A stretch of DNA of 64,000 nt from Pseudomonas bubulae (GTDB lineage: Bacteria > Pseudomonadota > Gammaproteobacteria > Pseudomonadales > Pseudomonadaceae), in assembly GCF_037023725.1 (NCBI RefSeq), contig NZ_CP146077.1, forward strand, positions 258,001 through 322,000, in the 5' to 3' direction. This document shows positions 26,838 to 36,922 of the stretch, in pieces. The position numbers and the translations under genes were made by a program. The notes below the pieces were generated by a model. The model worked only from the letters and a program-made list of their open reading frames with translations. It had not been told where the DNA came from and did no database searches. Positions within the stretch are counted from its first letter, which is position 1. Every line of letters starts with the position of its first letter.

Positions 26838-29800
26838 ATGCCAACTCTGCGCACGTTCATCGCCACCGTCCTGCTCGGCCTGAGCCTTTGTGTCGGCACG
26901 CTTCAGGCTGCCGACCCGCCTACCGCCGAAGCGGTGCAGCAAAGCCTGGACAAAATTGCCGAGCGCAAACTGCCGGACGCCGACCAAAAAGCCCTGCAGG
27001 CGGTGCTCCAGCAGACCCTGACCCTGCTCGACAGCAAAGCCGATTACGAACAGCGCCTGAACGACGTCAAACAACAGATCAACGATGCCCCTCGCCAGAC
27101 TGCCGAAAACCAGCGCGAACTGGCCAAAATCAAGGCCAGCAAACCCATACCCGTAGCCCAGCGCTACAGCGAGCTGTCCGTGCAGCAGCTGGAACAACTG
27201 CTGGCGGAACGCACCACGCAACAGGGCGAGCTGCAAAAAGCCCTGGCTATCGCCAACAGCCAAAGCATTGCCGCGCAGACCCGACCCGAGCGGGCCCAGG
27301 CCGAGATCAGCAACAGCCAGACCCGTATCCAGCAGATCAACACCACCCTGAAAACAGGACGCGACAATGGCAAGTTGCTTACCCCCGATCAGCGCAACCA
27401 GCTCAACGCCGAAGCCGCCTCGCTTAACGCACTGATTGCCCTGCGCCGCCAGGAACTGGCTGGCAACAGCCTGTTGCAAGATCTGAGCGGCAGCCAGCAC
27501 GACCTGCTGCTGGAAAAAACCACGCGCCAGGACCAGGAAATCCAGGACCTGCAAACCCTGATCAATCAAAAGCGCCTGGCCCAGTCGCAGCAGACCGTGA
27601 CCGAGCAATCCATCGAGGCGAAAAAGTCCGGCAGCAGCAGCCTGCTGGCGACCGAAAGCGCGATCAACCTCAAGCTCTCCGACTACCTGTTGCGCAGCAC
27701 CGATCGCCTCAACGAGGTGACCCAGCAGAATCTGCAAACAAAGCAACAACTGGACAACGTTACCCAGAGCGACCAGGCCCTGGATGAGCAGATCAACGTG
27801 CTCAAGGGCAGTTTGTTGCTGTCCAAGATACTTTATAAGCAGAAGCAAGCCCTGCCGCGCCTGCAAAAAATGGACAAGAATCTGGCAGACGAAATCGCCG
27901 ATATCCGTCTGTACCAGTTTGAAATCAACCAGCAGCGCGAGTTGATCAGCAACCCCACGACTTACGTCGACAACCTGCTGTCCACCCAACCTGCCGACCA
28001 GGTCACACCGCAACTGCGCAAAACCCTGCTCGAACTGGTCAACACCCGCAGCGATCTGCTGGACCGCCTGAACCGCGAACTAAGCTCACTGCTCAACGAA
28101 TCGATCACCCTGCAACTGAACCAGAAACAACTGCTCAGCACCGCCCAAAGCCTGCGCGCCACGCTGGATGAGCAAATGTTCTGGATCCCCAGCAACAAGC
28201 CGCTGGATCTGGAATGGCTGGAAACCGCACCGCGCCAGCTTGAGCAGCAAATCACCACCCTGCCCTGGGGTTCCAGCGTCAGTGAACTGGCAGAAGGCCT
28301 GGTGCAACGTCCCCTGCTGTTCTTGCCGTTTTTGCTGGTGGTCGTGGCGCTGCTGTGGAAACGTCGCTACCTCTACAGCAAATTGAACAAGATCCATCAG
28401 GACATCGGTCACTTCAAGCGTGACAGCCAATGGCACACGCCGCTGGCAATATTGATCAACATCTTGCTGGCGATGCCCATTTCATTGGCGCTGGCCTTGT
28501 GCGGCTACGCCTTGCAAACCGATGCCCGGGGCATGAATGCCAATACGGGCGCGGCGTTGATTCAGATGGCCGAGGCCTGGCTGGTGTTCTACACCGCTTA
28601 CCGGATTCTGGCGCCGGGTGGCGTGGCCGAACTGCATTTTCGCTGGGAAAAACCGTTGGTCGCGTTCTTGCAGAACTGGATCCGCAAACTCGGTTTTGTG
28701 GTCCTGGCCCTTGTGGCCGTCGTCGCCTTTGCCGAGCAACAACCGGCTGCGCTGGCCGACGATGTCCTGGGTATTCTGGTGGTGCTCAGTTGCTATGCGG
28801 CCATGGCCTGGCTGCTCTGCCGCCTGTTGCTCAACGACTTTGAAACAGCAACAAAAGCCTATCGCCTGCGCAAGTTGCTCGGTTTTGCCTTCGCCCTGCT
28901 GCCGCTGGCGCTGTTTGTGGCGGTGTGTTTTGGCTACTACTACACCGCGCTCAAGCTCAGCGACCGCCTGATCAATACCCTCTATCTGCTGATGCTCTGG
29001 CTGGTGGTCGAAGCGGCGTTTGTCCGTGGCCTGGCAGTAGCGGCACGGCGCCTGGCCTACCAGCGTGCACTGGCCAAACGCCAGGCCGCCAAGGAAGCAG
29101 GCGAAGGCAACGATACGATTATCGAAGAGCCGACCCTGGACATCGAACAGGTCAACCAACAGTCCCTGCGCCTGATCCGCCTGGCCCTGCTGGCTGGCTT
29201 TATCGGCATTCTGTACTGGGTGTGGGCTGACTTGATCTCGGTTTTTTCCTACCTGGACAACATCACCCTCTACGAATATACCAGCGGTACCGGCGCCAAT
29301 ATGAGCATGGTGCCCATCAGCATCGGCGACGTGATAGGTGCGCTGGTCATCATCGGCATCAGCATCGCGCTGGCGCGTAACTTGCCCGGCCTGCTGGAGG
29401 TGCTGGTGCTGTCGCGCCTTGATCTGGGCCAGGGCAGTGCTTACGCAACTACGACCCTGCTGACCTACGTGATCATCGGCGTAGGCTTTGTCTCCACCCT
29501 GTCGACACTGGGCGTGAGCTGGGACAAGTTGCAATGGCTGGTTGCGGCACTGTCGGTAGGCCTGGGCTTCGGCATGCAGGAAATCTTCGCCAACTTTATT
29601 TCCGGGATCATGATCCTGTTCGAACGCCCGGTACGGATCGGCGACACCATCACCATCGGCAATCTGTCAGGCACCGTGAGCAAGATCCGCATCCGGGCCA
29701 CCACCATCACCGACTTCGACCGCAAAGACATCATCGTCCCGAACAAGACCTTTATTACCGGGCAACTGATCAACTGGTCGCTTACGGACACCATCACCCG

Positions 29801-30185
29801 TGTGACCCTGAAGCTGGGCGTCGATTACGGCTCCGACCTCGACCTGGTCAAGCAGTTGCTGCTCAAGGCTGCGCAAGAGAACCCGCGGGTGCTCAAAGAC
29901 CCGGAGCCCCATGTGTACTTCCTCAACTTCGGCCAAAGCACCCTCGACCACGAACTGCGCATGCACGTACGCGACCTGGGCGACCGCAACCCGGTGATCG
30001 ACGAGGTCAACCGCTTTATCAACCGCGAGTTCAAGAACCACCACATCAACATCTCCTTCCAGCAGATGGAGGTGTACCTCAAGAACCTGCAGGGGCAAGA
30101 ATACAAACTGGTGCCCGTTGGGCCGGAAGTCCCGCCCGAGCCGACACCACCACCGCAAAAGCCGCAGTTGGGCAAGCTCGACTGA
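26838..30185 (+). CDS. mscK: Large mechanosensitive channel MscK/KefA
   Basis: Potassium-linked mechanosensitive channel releasing solutes on hypo-osmotic shock. The 1115-aa product starts with a signal peptide ending T-L-Q-A-A-D. It is followed by a coiled-coil-rich periplasmic domain (about 25-480), a series of TM helices (about 490-840) and a C-terminal MscS domain. In the MscS domain, G-L-G-F-G-M-Q-E-I-F-A-N-F and F-E-R-P-V-R-I-G-D mark the pore helix and beta domain. The C-terminus is proline-rich. The REP doublet at 30206 lies between it and selO. Confidence 0.94.
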   Translation: MPTLRTFIATVLLGLSLCVGTLQAADPPTAEAVQQSLDKIAERKLPDADQKALQAVLQQTLTLLDSKADYEQRLNDVKQQINDAPRQTAENQRELAKIKASKPIPVAQRYSELSVQQLEQLLAERTTQQGELQKALAIANSQSIAAQTRPERAQAEISNSQTRIQQINTTLKTGRDNGKLLTPDQRNQLNAEAASLNALIALRRQELAGNSLLQDLSGSQHDLLLEKTTRQDQEIQDLQTLINQKRLAQSQQTVTEQSIEAKKSGSSSLLATESAINLKLSDYLLRSTDRLNEVTQQNLQTKQQLDNVTQSDQALDEQINVLKGSLLLSKILYKQKQALPRLQKMDKNLADEIADIRLYQFEINQQRELISNPTTYVDNLLSTQPADQVTPQLRKTLLELVNTRSDLLDRLNRELSSLLNESITLQLNQKQLLSTAQSLRATLDEQMFWIPSNKPLDLEWLETAPRQLEQQITTLPWGSSVSELAEGLVQRPLLFLPFLLVVVALLWKRRYLYSKLNKIHQDIGHFKRDSQWHTPLAILINILLAMPISLALALCGYALQTDARGMNANTGAALIQMAEAWLVFYTAYRILAPGGVAELHFRWEKPLVAFLQNWIRKLGFVVLALVAVVAFAEQQPAALADDVLGILVVLSCYAAMAWLLCRLLLNDFETATKAYRLRKLLGFAFALLPLALFVAVCFGYYYTALKLSDRLINTLYLLMLWLVVEAAFVRGLAVAARRLAYQRALAKRQAAKEAGEGNDTIIEEPTLDIEQVNQQSLRLIRLALLAGFIGILYWVWADLISVFSYLDNITLYEYTSGTGANMSMVPISIGDVIGALVIIGISIALARNLPGLLEVLVLSRLDLGQGSAYATTTLLTYVIIGVGFVSTLSTLGVSWDKLQWLVAALSVGLGFGMQEIFANFISGIMILFERPVRIGDTITIGNLSGTVSKIRIRATTITDFDRKDIIVPNKTFITGQLINWSLTDTITRVTLKLGVDYGSDLDLVKQLLLKAAQENPRVLKDPEPHVYFLNFGQSTLDHELRMHVRDLGDRNPVIDEVNRFINREFKNHHINISFQQMEVYLKNLQGQEYKLVPVGPEVPPEPTPPPQKPQLGKLD

Positions 30186-31784
<1,599 letters not shown>

Positions 31785-31785
31785 T

Positions 31786-31819
31786 GCAAAACCGGTAAAT
31801 ATACTGTTGCCGGTTTTGC
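31786..31819 (+). terminator. Hairpin downstream of selO
   Basis: GCAAAACCGG / CCGGTTTTGC inverted repeat with a 14-base loop, starting two bases after the selO stop. The T4 tract lies within the stem and no U-run follows, so termination efficiency is uncertain. A lone REP half-unit (GCCCGCTCCCACA) starts at its right edge. Confidence 0.55.
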
Positions 31820-31895
31820 CCGCTCCCACAGAACCGAGGCCGGTCGCCAGTCGTCGGCCCACATACCAGCCACAGCGTGGCGCACGCCGTCAGCC

Positions 31896-32297
31896 TCAGA
31901 TAAACATATCCACAGGCACTTTGAAGTAATCGGCCAGCCAGCGAATCTGCCGTACGTTGAGCTGGCGTTTACCGCTGAGGATTTCGGACACCACAGACTG
32001 GGTGCCGACACCTGGCAAATCGCTTTGCGTCAGCCCGTGTTCCTGCATCACCGAGCGCAGCACATCGACGCCGCTGACCTTGGGCATCGGTCGATGCTCT
32101 AGGTCGTAAGCCTCAACCCAGTCACCGATGATGTCCACCAGGCTCATCAAGGGGTTGGTCTCATCATCGCCTATCAAGTCGGTCAACGTATCAAGGGCGG
32201 CGACCAGCCCGTCGTAATCGGCTTCGTTTTTCGGTTTGCGCAGCAGCGGCGCCACGAATTGCCAATGCTCTGCTGCCTGTTCGACCAATGCGTTCAT
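31896..32297 (-). CDS. higA: HigA-family antitoxin
   Basis: 133-aa helix-turn-helix antitoxin of the E. coli HigA type (COG5499). It has an alpha-helical N-terminal toxin-binding half. The C-terminal HTH reads G-L-T-Q-S-D-L-P-G-V-G-T-Q-S-V-V-S-E-I-L-S-G-K-R-Q-L. The start codon overlaps the higB stop as ATGA (32294-32297), so translation is coupled. It is expected to neutralise HigB and repress the operon through the palindromes upstream of higB. Confidence 0.88.
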   Translation of the reverse strand: MNALVEQAAEHWQFVAPLLRKPKNEADYDGLVAALDTLTDLIGDDETNPLMSLVDIIGDWVEAYDLEHRPMPKVSGVDVLRSVMQEHGLTQSDLPGVGTQSVVSEILSGKRQLNVRQIRWLADYFKVPVDMFI

Positions 32298-32590
32298 GGT
32301 GCTGATTCCTTCCATTTGCCCTTGTCATAGTCACGGTGATCCAGCACATGACGGATGTAGAGGCGCTGTACCCGGTAACGCACCACGGCGATCAACCGCA
32401 GTTTGTTACCACCTATATTGAAAACATGAAACGAACCCACCTTGTCGGTGGCGGGGAAAAACGACCTCAACGCGGCGAAGTCTTCAGGGCTGAGGACTTT
32501 GATCTTGCGATACCACTCATCCAGTGCGCTCGCCGATTGCGGCCATTGTGCTTTGGCTTCCCAAATTCGTTTTGCTGTAATCACTCGCAT
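32294..32590 (-). CDS. higB: HigB-family mRNA interferase toxin
   Basis: 98-aa toxin of the RelE/HigB superfamily, predicted to cleave mRNA on the ribosome. It begins MRVITAKRIWEAKAQWPQ and contains F-H-V-F-N-I-G-G-N-K-L-R-L-I-A and the C-terminal Y-I-R-H-V-L-D-H-R-D-Y-D block with the conserved His/Asp/Tyr residues of E. coli-type HigB. The toxin-first gene order is typical of higBA. The frame is intact. Confidence 0.9.
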   Translation of the reverse strand: MRVITAKRIWEAKAQWPQSASALDEWYRKIKVLSPEDFAALRSFFPATDKVGSFHVFNIGGNKLRLIAVVRYRVQRLYIRHVLDHRDYDKGKWKESAP

Positions 32591-32601
32591 GCAATGTCCT
32601 T

Positions 32602-32616
32602 ATCGCATCTTGCTAT
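32602..32616. promoter_or_regulatory. HigA operator candidate, proximal
   Basis: Imperfect 15-bp palindrome ATCGCATCTTGCTAT, differing at two positions from the perfect palindrome at 32641-32655. It lies 12 bp upstream of the higB start codon, where repressor binding would block transcription or translation initiation. Confidence 0.55.
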
Positions 32617-32640
32617 GAAGGCTAAACCCGAACCCTGGCA

Positions 32641-32655
32641 ATCGCAACTTGCGAT
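32641..32655. promoter_or_regulatory. HigA operator candidate, distal
   Basis: Perfect palindrome ATCGCAA-C-TTGCGAT, 39 bp centre to centre from the proximal copy. Paired similar palindromes upstream of a type II toxin-antitoxin operon are the usual autoregulatory arrangement. Confidence 0.6.
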
Positions 32656-32685
32656 AACGATCGCCAGACCAGCGGTGCAAAGCCC

Positions 32686-32697
32686 GGGGGGGGGGGG
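32686..32697. repeat. Poly-G tract
   Basis: Run of 12 G residues in the gap between higB and trxC. Such a tract is prone to slippage and to sequencing error; its length should be treated as approximate. Confidence 0.8.
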
Positions 32698-32856
32698 TTT
32701 ACAGCCTAGATAGAGACCTGGTGGCCGGCTTGAGCACATTGTGAGCAGATACGTCATGGGGGGTGGCGGCCCAGGTGTTCATCTGCTGAACTGCACGCCA
32801 TCAATCTGGAGTCGCTGCGACAGGCGGCACCAATGGCCACTTCCAAGGAGCTCTCC

Positions 32857-33297
32857 ATGACCGAACCGCTGCTGATCCCCTGCCCCCACTGCAACGGCCT
32901 GAACCGCATCCCCGGCGATCGCCTGGGTGAGCACCCCAAATGCGGGCGCTGCAAAAATGAAGTATTGCTGGCCAGGCCCTTCGATTTGCAGCAAACCGAT
33001 TACGCCAGCCAGATCAAGGGCGACCTGCCGCTACTGATAGATGTATGGGCCGAGTGGTGCGGGCCCTGCAAGGCCTTTGCTCCGGTATTTGAGCAGGCCG
33101 CCCGCCAACTGCTGGGCAAGTGTCGGCTTGCCAAGCTCGACAGCGAGGCCAACCAGCACCTGGCGGGGCAACTGGGCATCCGTTCGATACCCAGCCTGAT
33201 CCTGTTTAAAAATGGCCGCGAAATCGCACGCCAGAGCGGTGCGTTGCCATTGCAGCAACTTGGCGCCTGGCTGCGCAGCCAAGGCATCAGCGCTTAA
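32857..33297 (+). CDS. trxC: Thioredoxin 2
   Basis: Cytoplasmic thiol-disulfide reductase with an N-terminal zinc finger. The 146-aa product has zinc ligands Cys9, Cys12, Cys29 and Cys32 and the redox motif W-C-G-P-C (Cys68, Cys71). S-I-P-S-L supplies the cis-proline loop. The start at 32857 follows AAGGAG; an upstream ATG at 32833 has no such site. Its TAA overlaps the TAA of the convergent parA-like gene in the palindrome TTAA. Confidence 0.95.
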   Translation: MTEPLLIPCPHCNGLNRIPGDRLGEHPKCGRCKNEVLLARPFDLQQTDYASQIKGDLPLLIDVWAEWCGPCKAFAPVFEQAARQLLGKCRLAKLDSEANQHLAGQLGIRSIPSLILFKNGREIARQSGALPLQQLGAWLRSQGISA

Positions 33298-34067
33298 GCG
33301 TTCTGATCCAGGTAATCGTGCAACTCCACAAACTGCTGGGTCAGCTTGTGCCTCGGGTCGAAGTGAATCAAAGGCTGGCAGGCCTGATGCGACTCACGCA
33401 TGCGCACTGAGCTGCTCAGGTACATGGGCAGCACCGGCAACCCCTCGGCAATCAGCTCATCAAGCATTTGCTGGGGCAGGCTGGCCCGGGCCTGAAACTG
33501 GTTGACCACGATGCCCTCGACCAGCAGGTCTTCATTGTGGTCTTCCTTTAGCTCAGCGATTTCAGCCAGCAGGCCATAGAGCGCCTGACGTGAAAAACTG
33601 TCGCAATCGAACGGAATCAGCACACGATCACAGGCAATCAACGCCGATACCGCGTAAAAATTCAGCGCGGGTGGAGTGTCGACATAAATGCGGTCATAGT
33701 CTTCAGCCAGCTCGTCCAGCAACTTACGCAACTTGTTGATCTTGTGCTTGGCCTCAAGCTTGGGCTGCAAATCGGCCAATTCACCCGTAGCCGTCACTAC
33801 GTGCAAGTTTTCAAAGGGTGTTTCGTAAATATCGACCCGGTTTTTCTTCGAGCCCACGCCCGCAGACAAGGTGTGTTTAAAGAACTCGGCAATCCCCATA
33901 GGGATATCATCGCCGGTCAGTCCGGTCAGGTATTGAGTAGAGTTGGCCTGGGCATCCAGATCCACCAACAACGTGCGATACCCTTCGCTGGCGCTAACCG
34001 CAGCCAGGTTACACGCGATGCTGGATTTACCCACACCGCCTTTCTGGTTAAACACCACGCGACGCAT
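33294..34067 (-). CDS. ParA-family ATPase, orphan
   Basis: 257-aa deviant-Walker P-loop ATPase of the ParA/MinD superfamily. The Walker A motif Q-K-G-G-V-G-K-S-S (residues 8-16) has the signature Lys. [10 protein letters not shown] and Y-V-D-T-P-P-A-L supply the A' and Walker B elements. There is no adjacent parB or plasmid gene. It resembles the chromosomal ParA-like gene found in this neighbourhood of other pseudomonads (PA5028 as I recall), so it is probably a core gene for positioning some cellular cargo rather than plasmid partitioning. Confidence 0.88.
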   Translation of the reverse strand: MRRVVFNQKGGVGKSSIACNLAAVSASEGYRTLLVDLDAQANSTQYLTGLTGDDIPMGIAEFFKHTLSAGVGSKKNRVDIYETPFENLHVVTATGELADLQPKLEAKHKINKLRKLLDELAEDYDRIYVDTPPALNFYAVSALIACDRVLIPFDCDSFSRQALYGLLAEIAELKEDHNEDLLVEGIVVNQFQARASLPQQMLDELIAEGLPVLPMYLSSSVRMRESHQACQPLIHFDPRHKLTQQFVELHDYLDQNA

Positions 34068-34370
34068 TTCAAAACCTCCGTGTACCTATGAGTGTCCGAG
34101 TGTAGATGCCCTTTGCGCGGCTTAGCTACCTTGCTAAGAAATGCCCTACATCAATCGAGAATATCTCCATAAAAACAAACGAATAAATCTCTCAAATAAA
34201 ATCCATTGATCCTATTTTTCTAAATTCCCAGAAAAACCACACTGGGGCTGTAAGCAATATTTGCTACGAACCAACTGCACCGGGATAATATCGCCCCTCT
34301 GTATCAAGTGCGGCGTCGATCGGTGTCCACTTTCGCATCAAGGAAGCCTGCAAGGGCGGGATGAACTCCA
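34068..34370. promoter_or_regulatory. AT-rich divergent gap upstream of the aryl polyene cluster
   Basis: 303 bp without a gene, between the minus-strand parA-like gene and the plus-strand polyketide cluster. The part from about 34140 to 34270 is markedly AT-rich against GC-rich neighbours. It must contain the cluster promoter. AT-rich promoters of acquired pathways are typical targets of MvaT/H-NS-like silencers in pseudomonads, but no specific site can be claimed. Confidence 0.5.
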
Positions 34371-35093
34371 GTGATCAATTTCAATATCGCCGCGTGGCGC
34401 GCCTGGGCTCCAGGCCTCGACACCGTGGCCGATTGGCAAGCCTGGAGCCAGCACCCCTGTGTACTTGCTGCCAACAGCGCAGCACCCGATGTCTCATTTT
34501 TACCCGCCATGCAACGGCGCCGCCTCAGCCGCCTGGCTCGCATGGCATTCTGCGTCGGCTGGCCATTGGCCGAAGGCCGTGAAGCATTACCGCTGGTCTT
34601 TGCCTCGCGTCACGGTGAAACCCCGCGCACATTCGACATACTCAGCGACCTTGCGGCGGATCAGCCCTTGTCCCCCACGCAGTTCAGCCTCTCGGTGCAT
34701 AACGCCGTGATTGGCCTGTGGTCGATCATGCGCGGCGAAACCAGCGAAATGACCGCTATTGCTGCCGCCGGAGACGGCCTGGAGCACGGCCTGATCGAAG
34801 CCTGCGCCCTGCTCAATGAAGGCGCGCCCGCCGTGTTGCTGATCATCACCGAAGAGCAGCCACCCGAGGCCTATGCACGCTGTATCAATGACGTGCCCTT
34901 CCCTTATGCCGTGGGCCTGCTGCTGACCCCGGGCGAGCAATGGCAGGTTTCACTCGCCAGTGGTACCGCAGGCATAGAACAAGCTCAATGGCCCCATGCC
35001 CTGAATCTGTTGCGCCAACTGCTCGATAAGCAGCAGAGATCATTCCAGCACACCTGGAAAAACCGCGTGTGGAACTGGCAGCACAGCCTGTGA
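34371..35093 (+). CDS. apeC: Aryl polyene chain-length factor-like ketosynthase homologue (ApeC-like)
   Basis: 240-aa protein of the beta-ketoacyl synthase N-terminal-like family (PF13723 type), beginning MINFNIAAWRAWAPGL. It has no catalytic Cys in a ketosynthase context. In Xenorhabdus and E. coli APE systems such a protein (ApeC) partners the true ketosynthase ApeO as a chain-length factor. It is the first gene of the cluster. GTG 34371 is the likely start, with a poor ribosome site. The downstream acyltransferase start overlaps its stop. Confidence 0.8.
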   Translation: MINFNIAAWRAWAPGLDTVADWQAWSQHPCVLAANSAAPDVSFLPAMQRRRLSRLARMAFCVGWPLAEGREALPLVFASRHGETPRTFDILSDLAADQPLSPTQFSLSVHNAVIGLWSIMRGETSEMTAIAAAGDGLEHGLIEACALLNEGAPAVLLIITEEQPPEAYARCINDVPFPYAVGLLLTPGEQWQVSLASGTAGIEQAQWPHALNLLRQLLDKQQRSFQHTWKNRVWNWQHSL

Positions 35094-35881
35094 GCGCCCG
35101 CCGTGATGCTTATGCCTGGCGCTTGATCGCCACTGCCATCAGCTTTGCACTGTTCGGTATCGGTTGCCTGTGCCTGCGTCTGGTGATTTTTCCGGTGCTG
35201 AGTTGCCTGCCGGGCGATGCCACGCGTCAGCGCGAGCGTGCCCGTTTTACCGTCAGCCGCCTGTTCTGGCTGTTTATTCGCACCATGGCGCGCATGGGCG
35301 TGCTGACCTATGACGTCCAGGGTGCCGAGCGGCTAGGCCGCCCCGGGCAGATGATCATCGCCAACCACCCGTCGCTAATCGATGTGGTTTTTTTGATCGG
35401 CCTGGTGAGAAACGCCAATTGCGTGGTCAAACAGAGCCTTTGGCAAAACCCGTTTACCCGTAGCCCTGTGCGTGCGGCGCAATACATCAGCAATGATGGC
35501 AGCGTAGACATGCTCGATAACGCTGCGGGGGCGTTGCAGCAAGGCCAGACCCTGGTGATTTTCCCGGAAGGCACGCGTACCCGGCCAGGCCATGCGCCAT
35601 CCTTTCATCGCGGGGCCGCCGCGATTGCACTGCGGGGTGCGAAGATCCTCACGCCGGTGGTGATCAAGGTCAGCCCCACCACGCTGACCAAGGCCGAGCC
35701 CTGGTATCGCATACCCGAGCGTCGCGTGCACTTCAGCTTTCGGGTCGGTGCCGATATAGATCCACATACATTTTCCGCGCTTGGCCCGCCGCCCAAAGCC
35801 TCGCGCCTGCTCAACGACTTCGTGCATGACTATTTTATTAAGGAGCTCGCCACAGATGAGCGATCTGAAAAACGATATTAA
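35090..35881 (+). CDS. Lysophospholipid acyltransferase-like protein (ApeD-like)
   Basis: 263-aa PlsC-type acyltransferase with one N-terminal membrane helix (residues about 10-35). The catalytic H-x4-D motif reads N-H-P-S-L-I-D. The second block F-P-E-G-T-R-T-R-P-G is typical of 1-acyl-glycerophosphate acyltransferases. In APE clusters such enzymes probably attach or remodel the lipid that carries the polyene. The GTG at 35090 overlaps the previous stop as GTGA; GTG 35069 is an alternative. Overlaps the first ACP gene by 26 bp. Confidence 0.82.
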   Translation: MSARRDAYAWRLIATAISFALFGIGCLCLRLVIFPVLSCLPGDATRQRERARFTVSRLFWLFIRTMARMGVLTYDVQGAERLGRPGQMIIANHPSLIDVVFLIGLVRNANCVVKQSLWQNPFTRSPVRAAQYISNDGSVDMLDNAAGALQQGQTLVIFPEGTRTRPGHAPSFHRGAAAIALRGAKILTPVVIKVSPTTLTKAEPWYRIPERRVHFSFRVGADIDPHTFSALGPPPKASRLLNDFVHDYFIKELATDERSEKRY

Positions 35882-36116
35882 ACAGCTGATCATCGATGCC
35901 CTGGGCCTCGAAGACATCAGTGTCAGCGACATTGGCGACGATCAAACCCTGTTTGGCGACGGCCTGGGGCTGGACTCGGTCGACGCACTGGAGCTGGGCC
36001 TGGCGATTCAAAAGACCTACGGCATCAAAATAGACGCCGACGCCAAAGATACACGCAATCATTTTTCCAACGTGGCCAGCCTTGCGGCTTTTGTCACCGC
36101 CAAACAGGCAGCCTGA
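35856..36116 (+). CDS. apeE: Acyl carrier protein 1 of the aryl polyene system
   Basis: 86-aa acyl carrier protein. The phosphopantetheine site is Ser41 in G-L-G-L-D-S-V-D-A-L-E-L. It is acidic and helical throughout. It starts at ATG 35856 behind AGGAG, inside the end of the acyltransferase gene. APE systems carry two ACPs, here adjacent, which hold the growing polyene. Confidence 0.92.
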   Translation: MSDLKNDIKQLIIDALGLEDISVSDIGDDQTLFGDGLGLDSVDALELGLAIQKTYGIKIDADAKDTRNHFSNVASLAAFVTAKQAA

Positions 36117-36125
36117 GACCGAACC

Positions 36126-36380
36126 ATGCAAAACCGTGACGACATTTTCAACACCCTGCGCGACGCTCTGGTCGAACTTTTCGAACTGGAACCCGAACGC
36201 ATCACCCTGGACGCCAACCTGTATCAGGATCTGGAAATCGACAGCATTGACGCTGTCGACCTGATTGACCATATCAAGCGTAAAACCGGCAAACGAATCG
36301 CCGCTGAAGAATTCAAATCGGTGCGTACCGTCAATGACGTGGTCGAGGCGGTTTACCGCCTGGTTCACGCTGACGCATGA
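36126..36380 (+). CDS. apeF: Acyl carrier protein 2 of the aryl polyene system
   Basis: 84-aa acyl carrier protein with Ser40 in L-E-I-D-S-I-D-A-V-D-L as the 4'-phosphopantetheine attachment site. It is clearly divergent from the first ACP, so the two probably have different partners (loading versus elongation). It ends in an ATGA overlap with the next gene. Confidence 0.92.
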   Translation: MQNRDDIFNTLRDALVELFELEPERITLDANLYQDLEIDSIDAVDLIDHIKRKTGKRIAAEEFKSVRTVNDVVEAVYRLVHADA

Positions 36381-36922
36381 ACCGCCTGATTGGCCTCGGC
36401 CTGTTGCTGGCCGGACTGATGTACCCCTTTGCGGTGTATTTCGGCATGGCCCATTTCGCCCCGTGGCAATTCGCGCTGCTGCTGGGCAGCCTGTGGCTGG
36501 CCCGCGCCCTGACCGGCGAACGCCGCCCGGGCAGTCTGTTGATGGCGGTGGTTGCATTGATGTTCTGCGCCTTGCTGGGGCTGTTCAACAGCCCGGCACT
36601 GTTGCGCTGGTACCCCGTGCTGGTCAGCACGTTCATGCTTTGCCTGTTCGGCCTGAGCCTGAAGTACGGGCCGCCAATGATCGAGCGGCTGGCGCGGTTG
36701 CGCGAGCCCGTGCTGCCCGATATTGCAATTGATTACACGCGGCAGGTGACCAAGGTCTGGTGCCTGTTCTTCATGCTAAACGGATTAGTCGCAGCCTCCC
36801 TGACGCTGTGGGCGCCGCTGAGCTGGTGGACGTTATACAACGGCCTGATCGCCTACGCGCTGATGGGGCTGCTGTTTTTCATTGAATGGCTGATACGACA
36901 AAAGGTAAGAGGCCGGGCATGA
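36377..36922 (+). CDS. Aryl polyene cluster membrane protein (COG4648-like, ApeG-like)
   Basis: 181-aa inner-membrane protein with about five hydrophobic segments, starting MNRLIGLGLLLAGLMYPFAV. The P-F-A-V-Y-F-G region and the C-terminal F-F-I-E-W-L-I-R are as in COG4648 proteins found in APE clusters. The role is unknown. Coupled by ATGA overlaps to the ACP before it and the ligase after it. Confidence 0.8.
   Translation: MNRLIGLGLLLAGLMYPFAVYFGMAHFAPWQFALLLGSLWLARALTGERRPGSLLMAVVALMFCALLGLFNSPALLRWYPVLVSTFMLCLFGLSLKYGPPMIERLARLREPVLPDIAIDYTRQVTKVWCLFFMLNGLVAASLTLWAPLSWWTLYNGLIAYALMGLLFFIEWLIRQKVRGRA

Noticed and set aside
31818..31830. Single REP half-unit GCCCGCTCCCACA after selO
   Set aside because: Only one arm is present, so it was not called as a repeat element, though it is probably a remnant of one.
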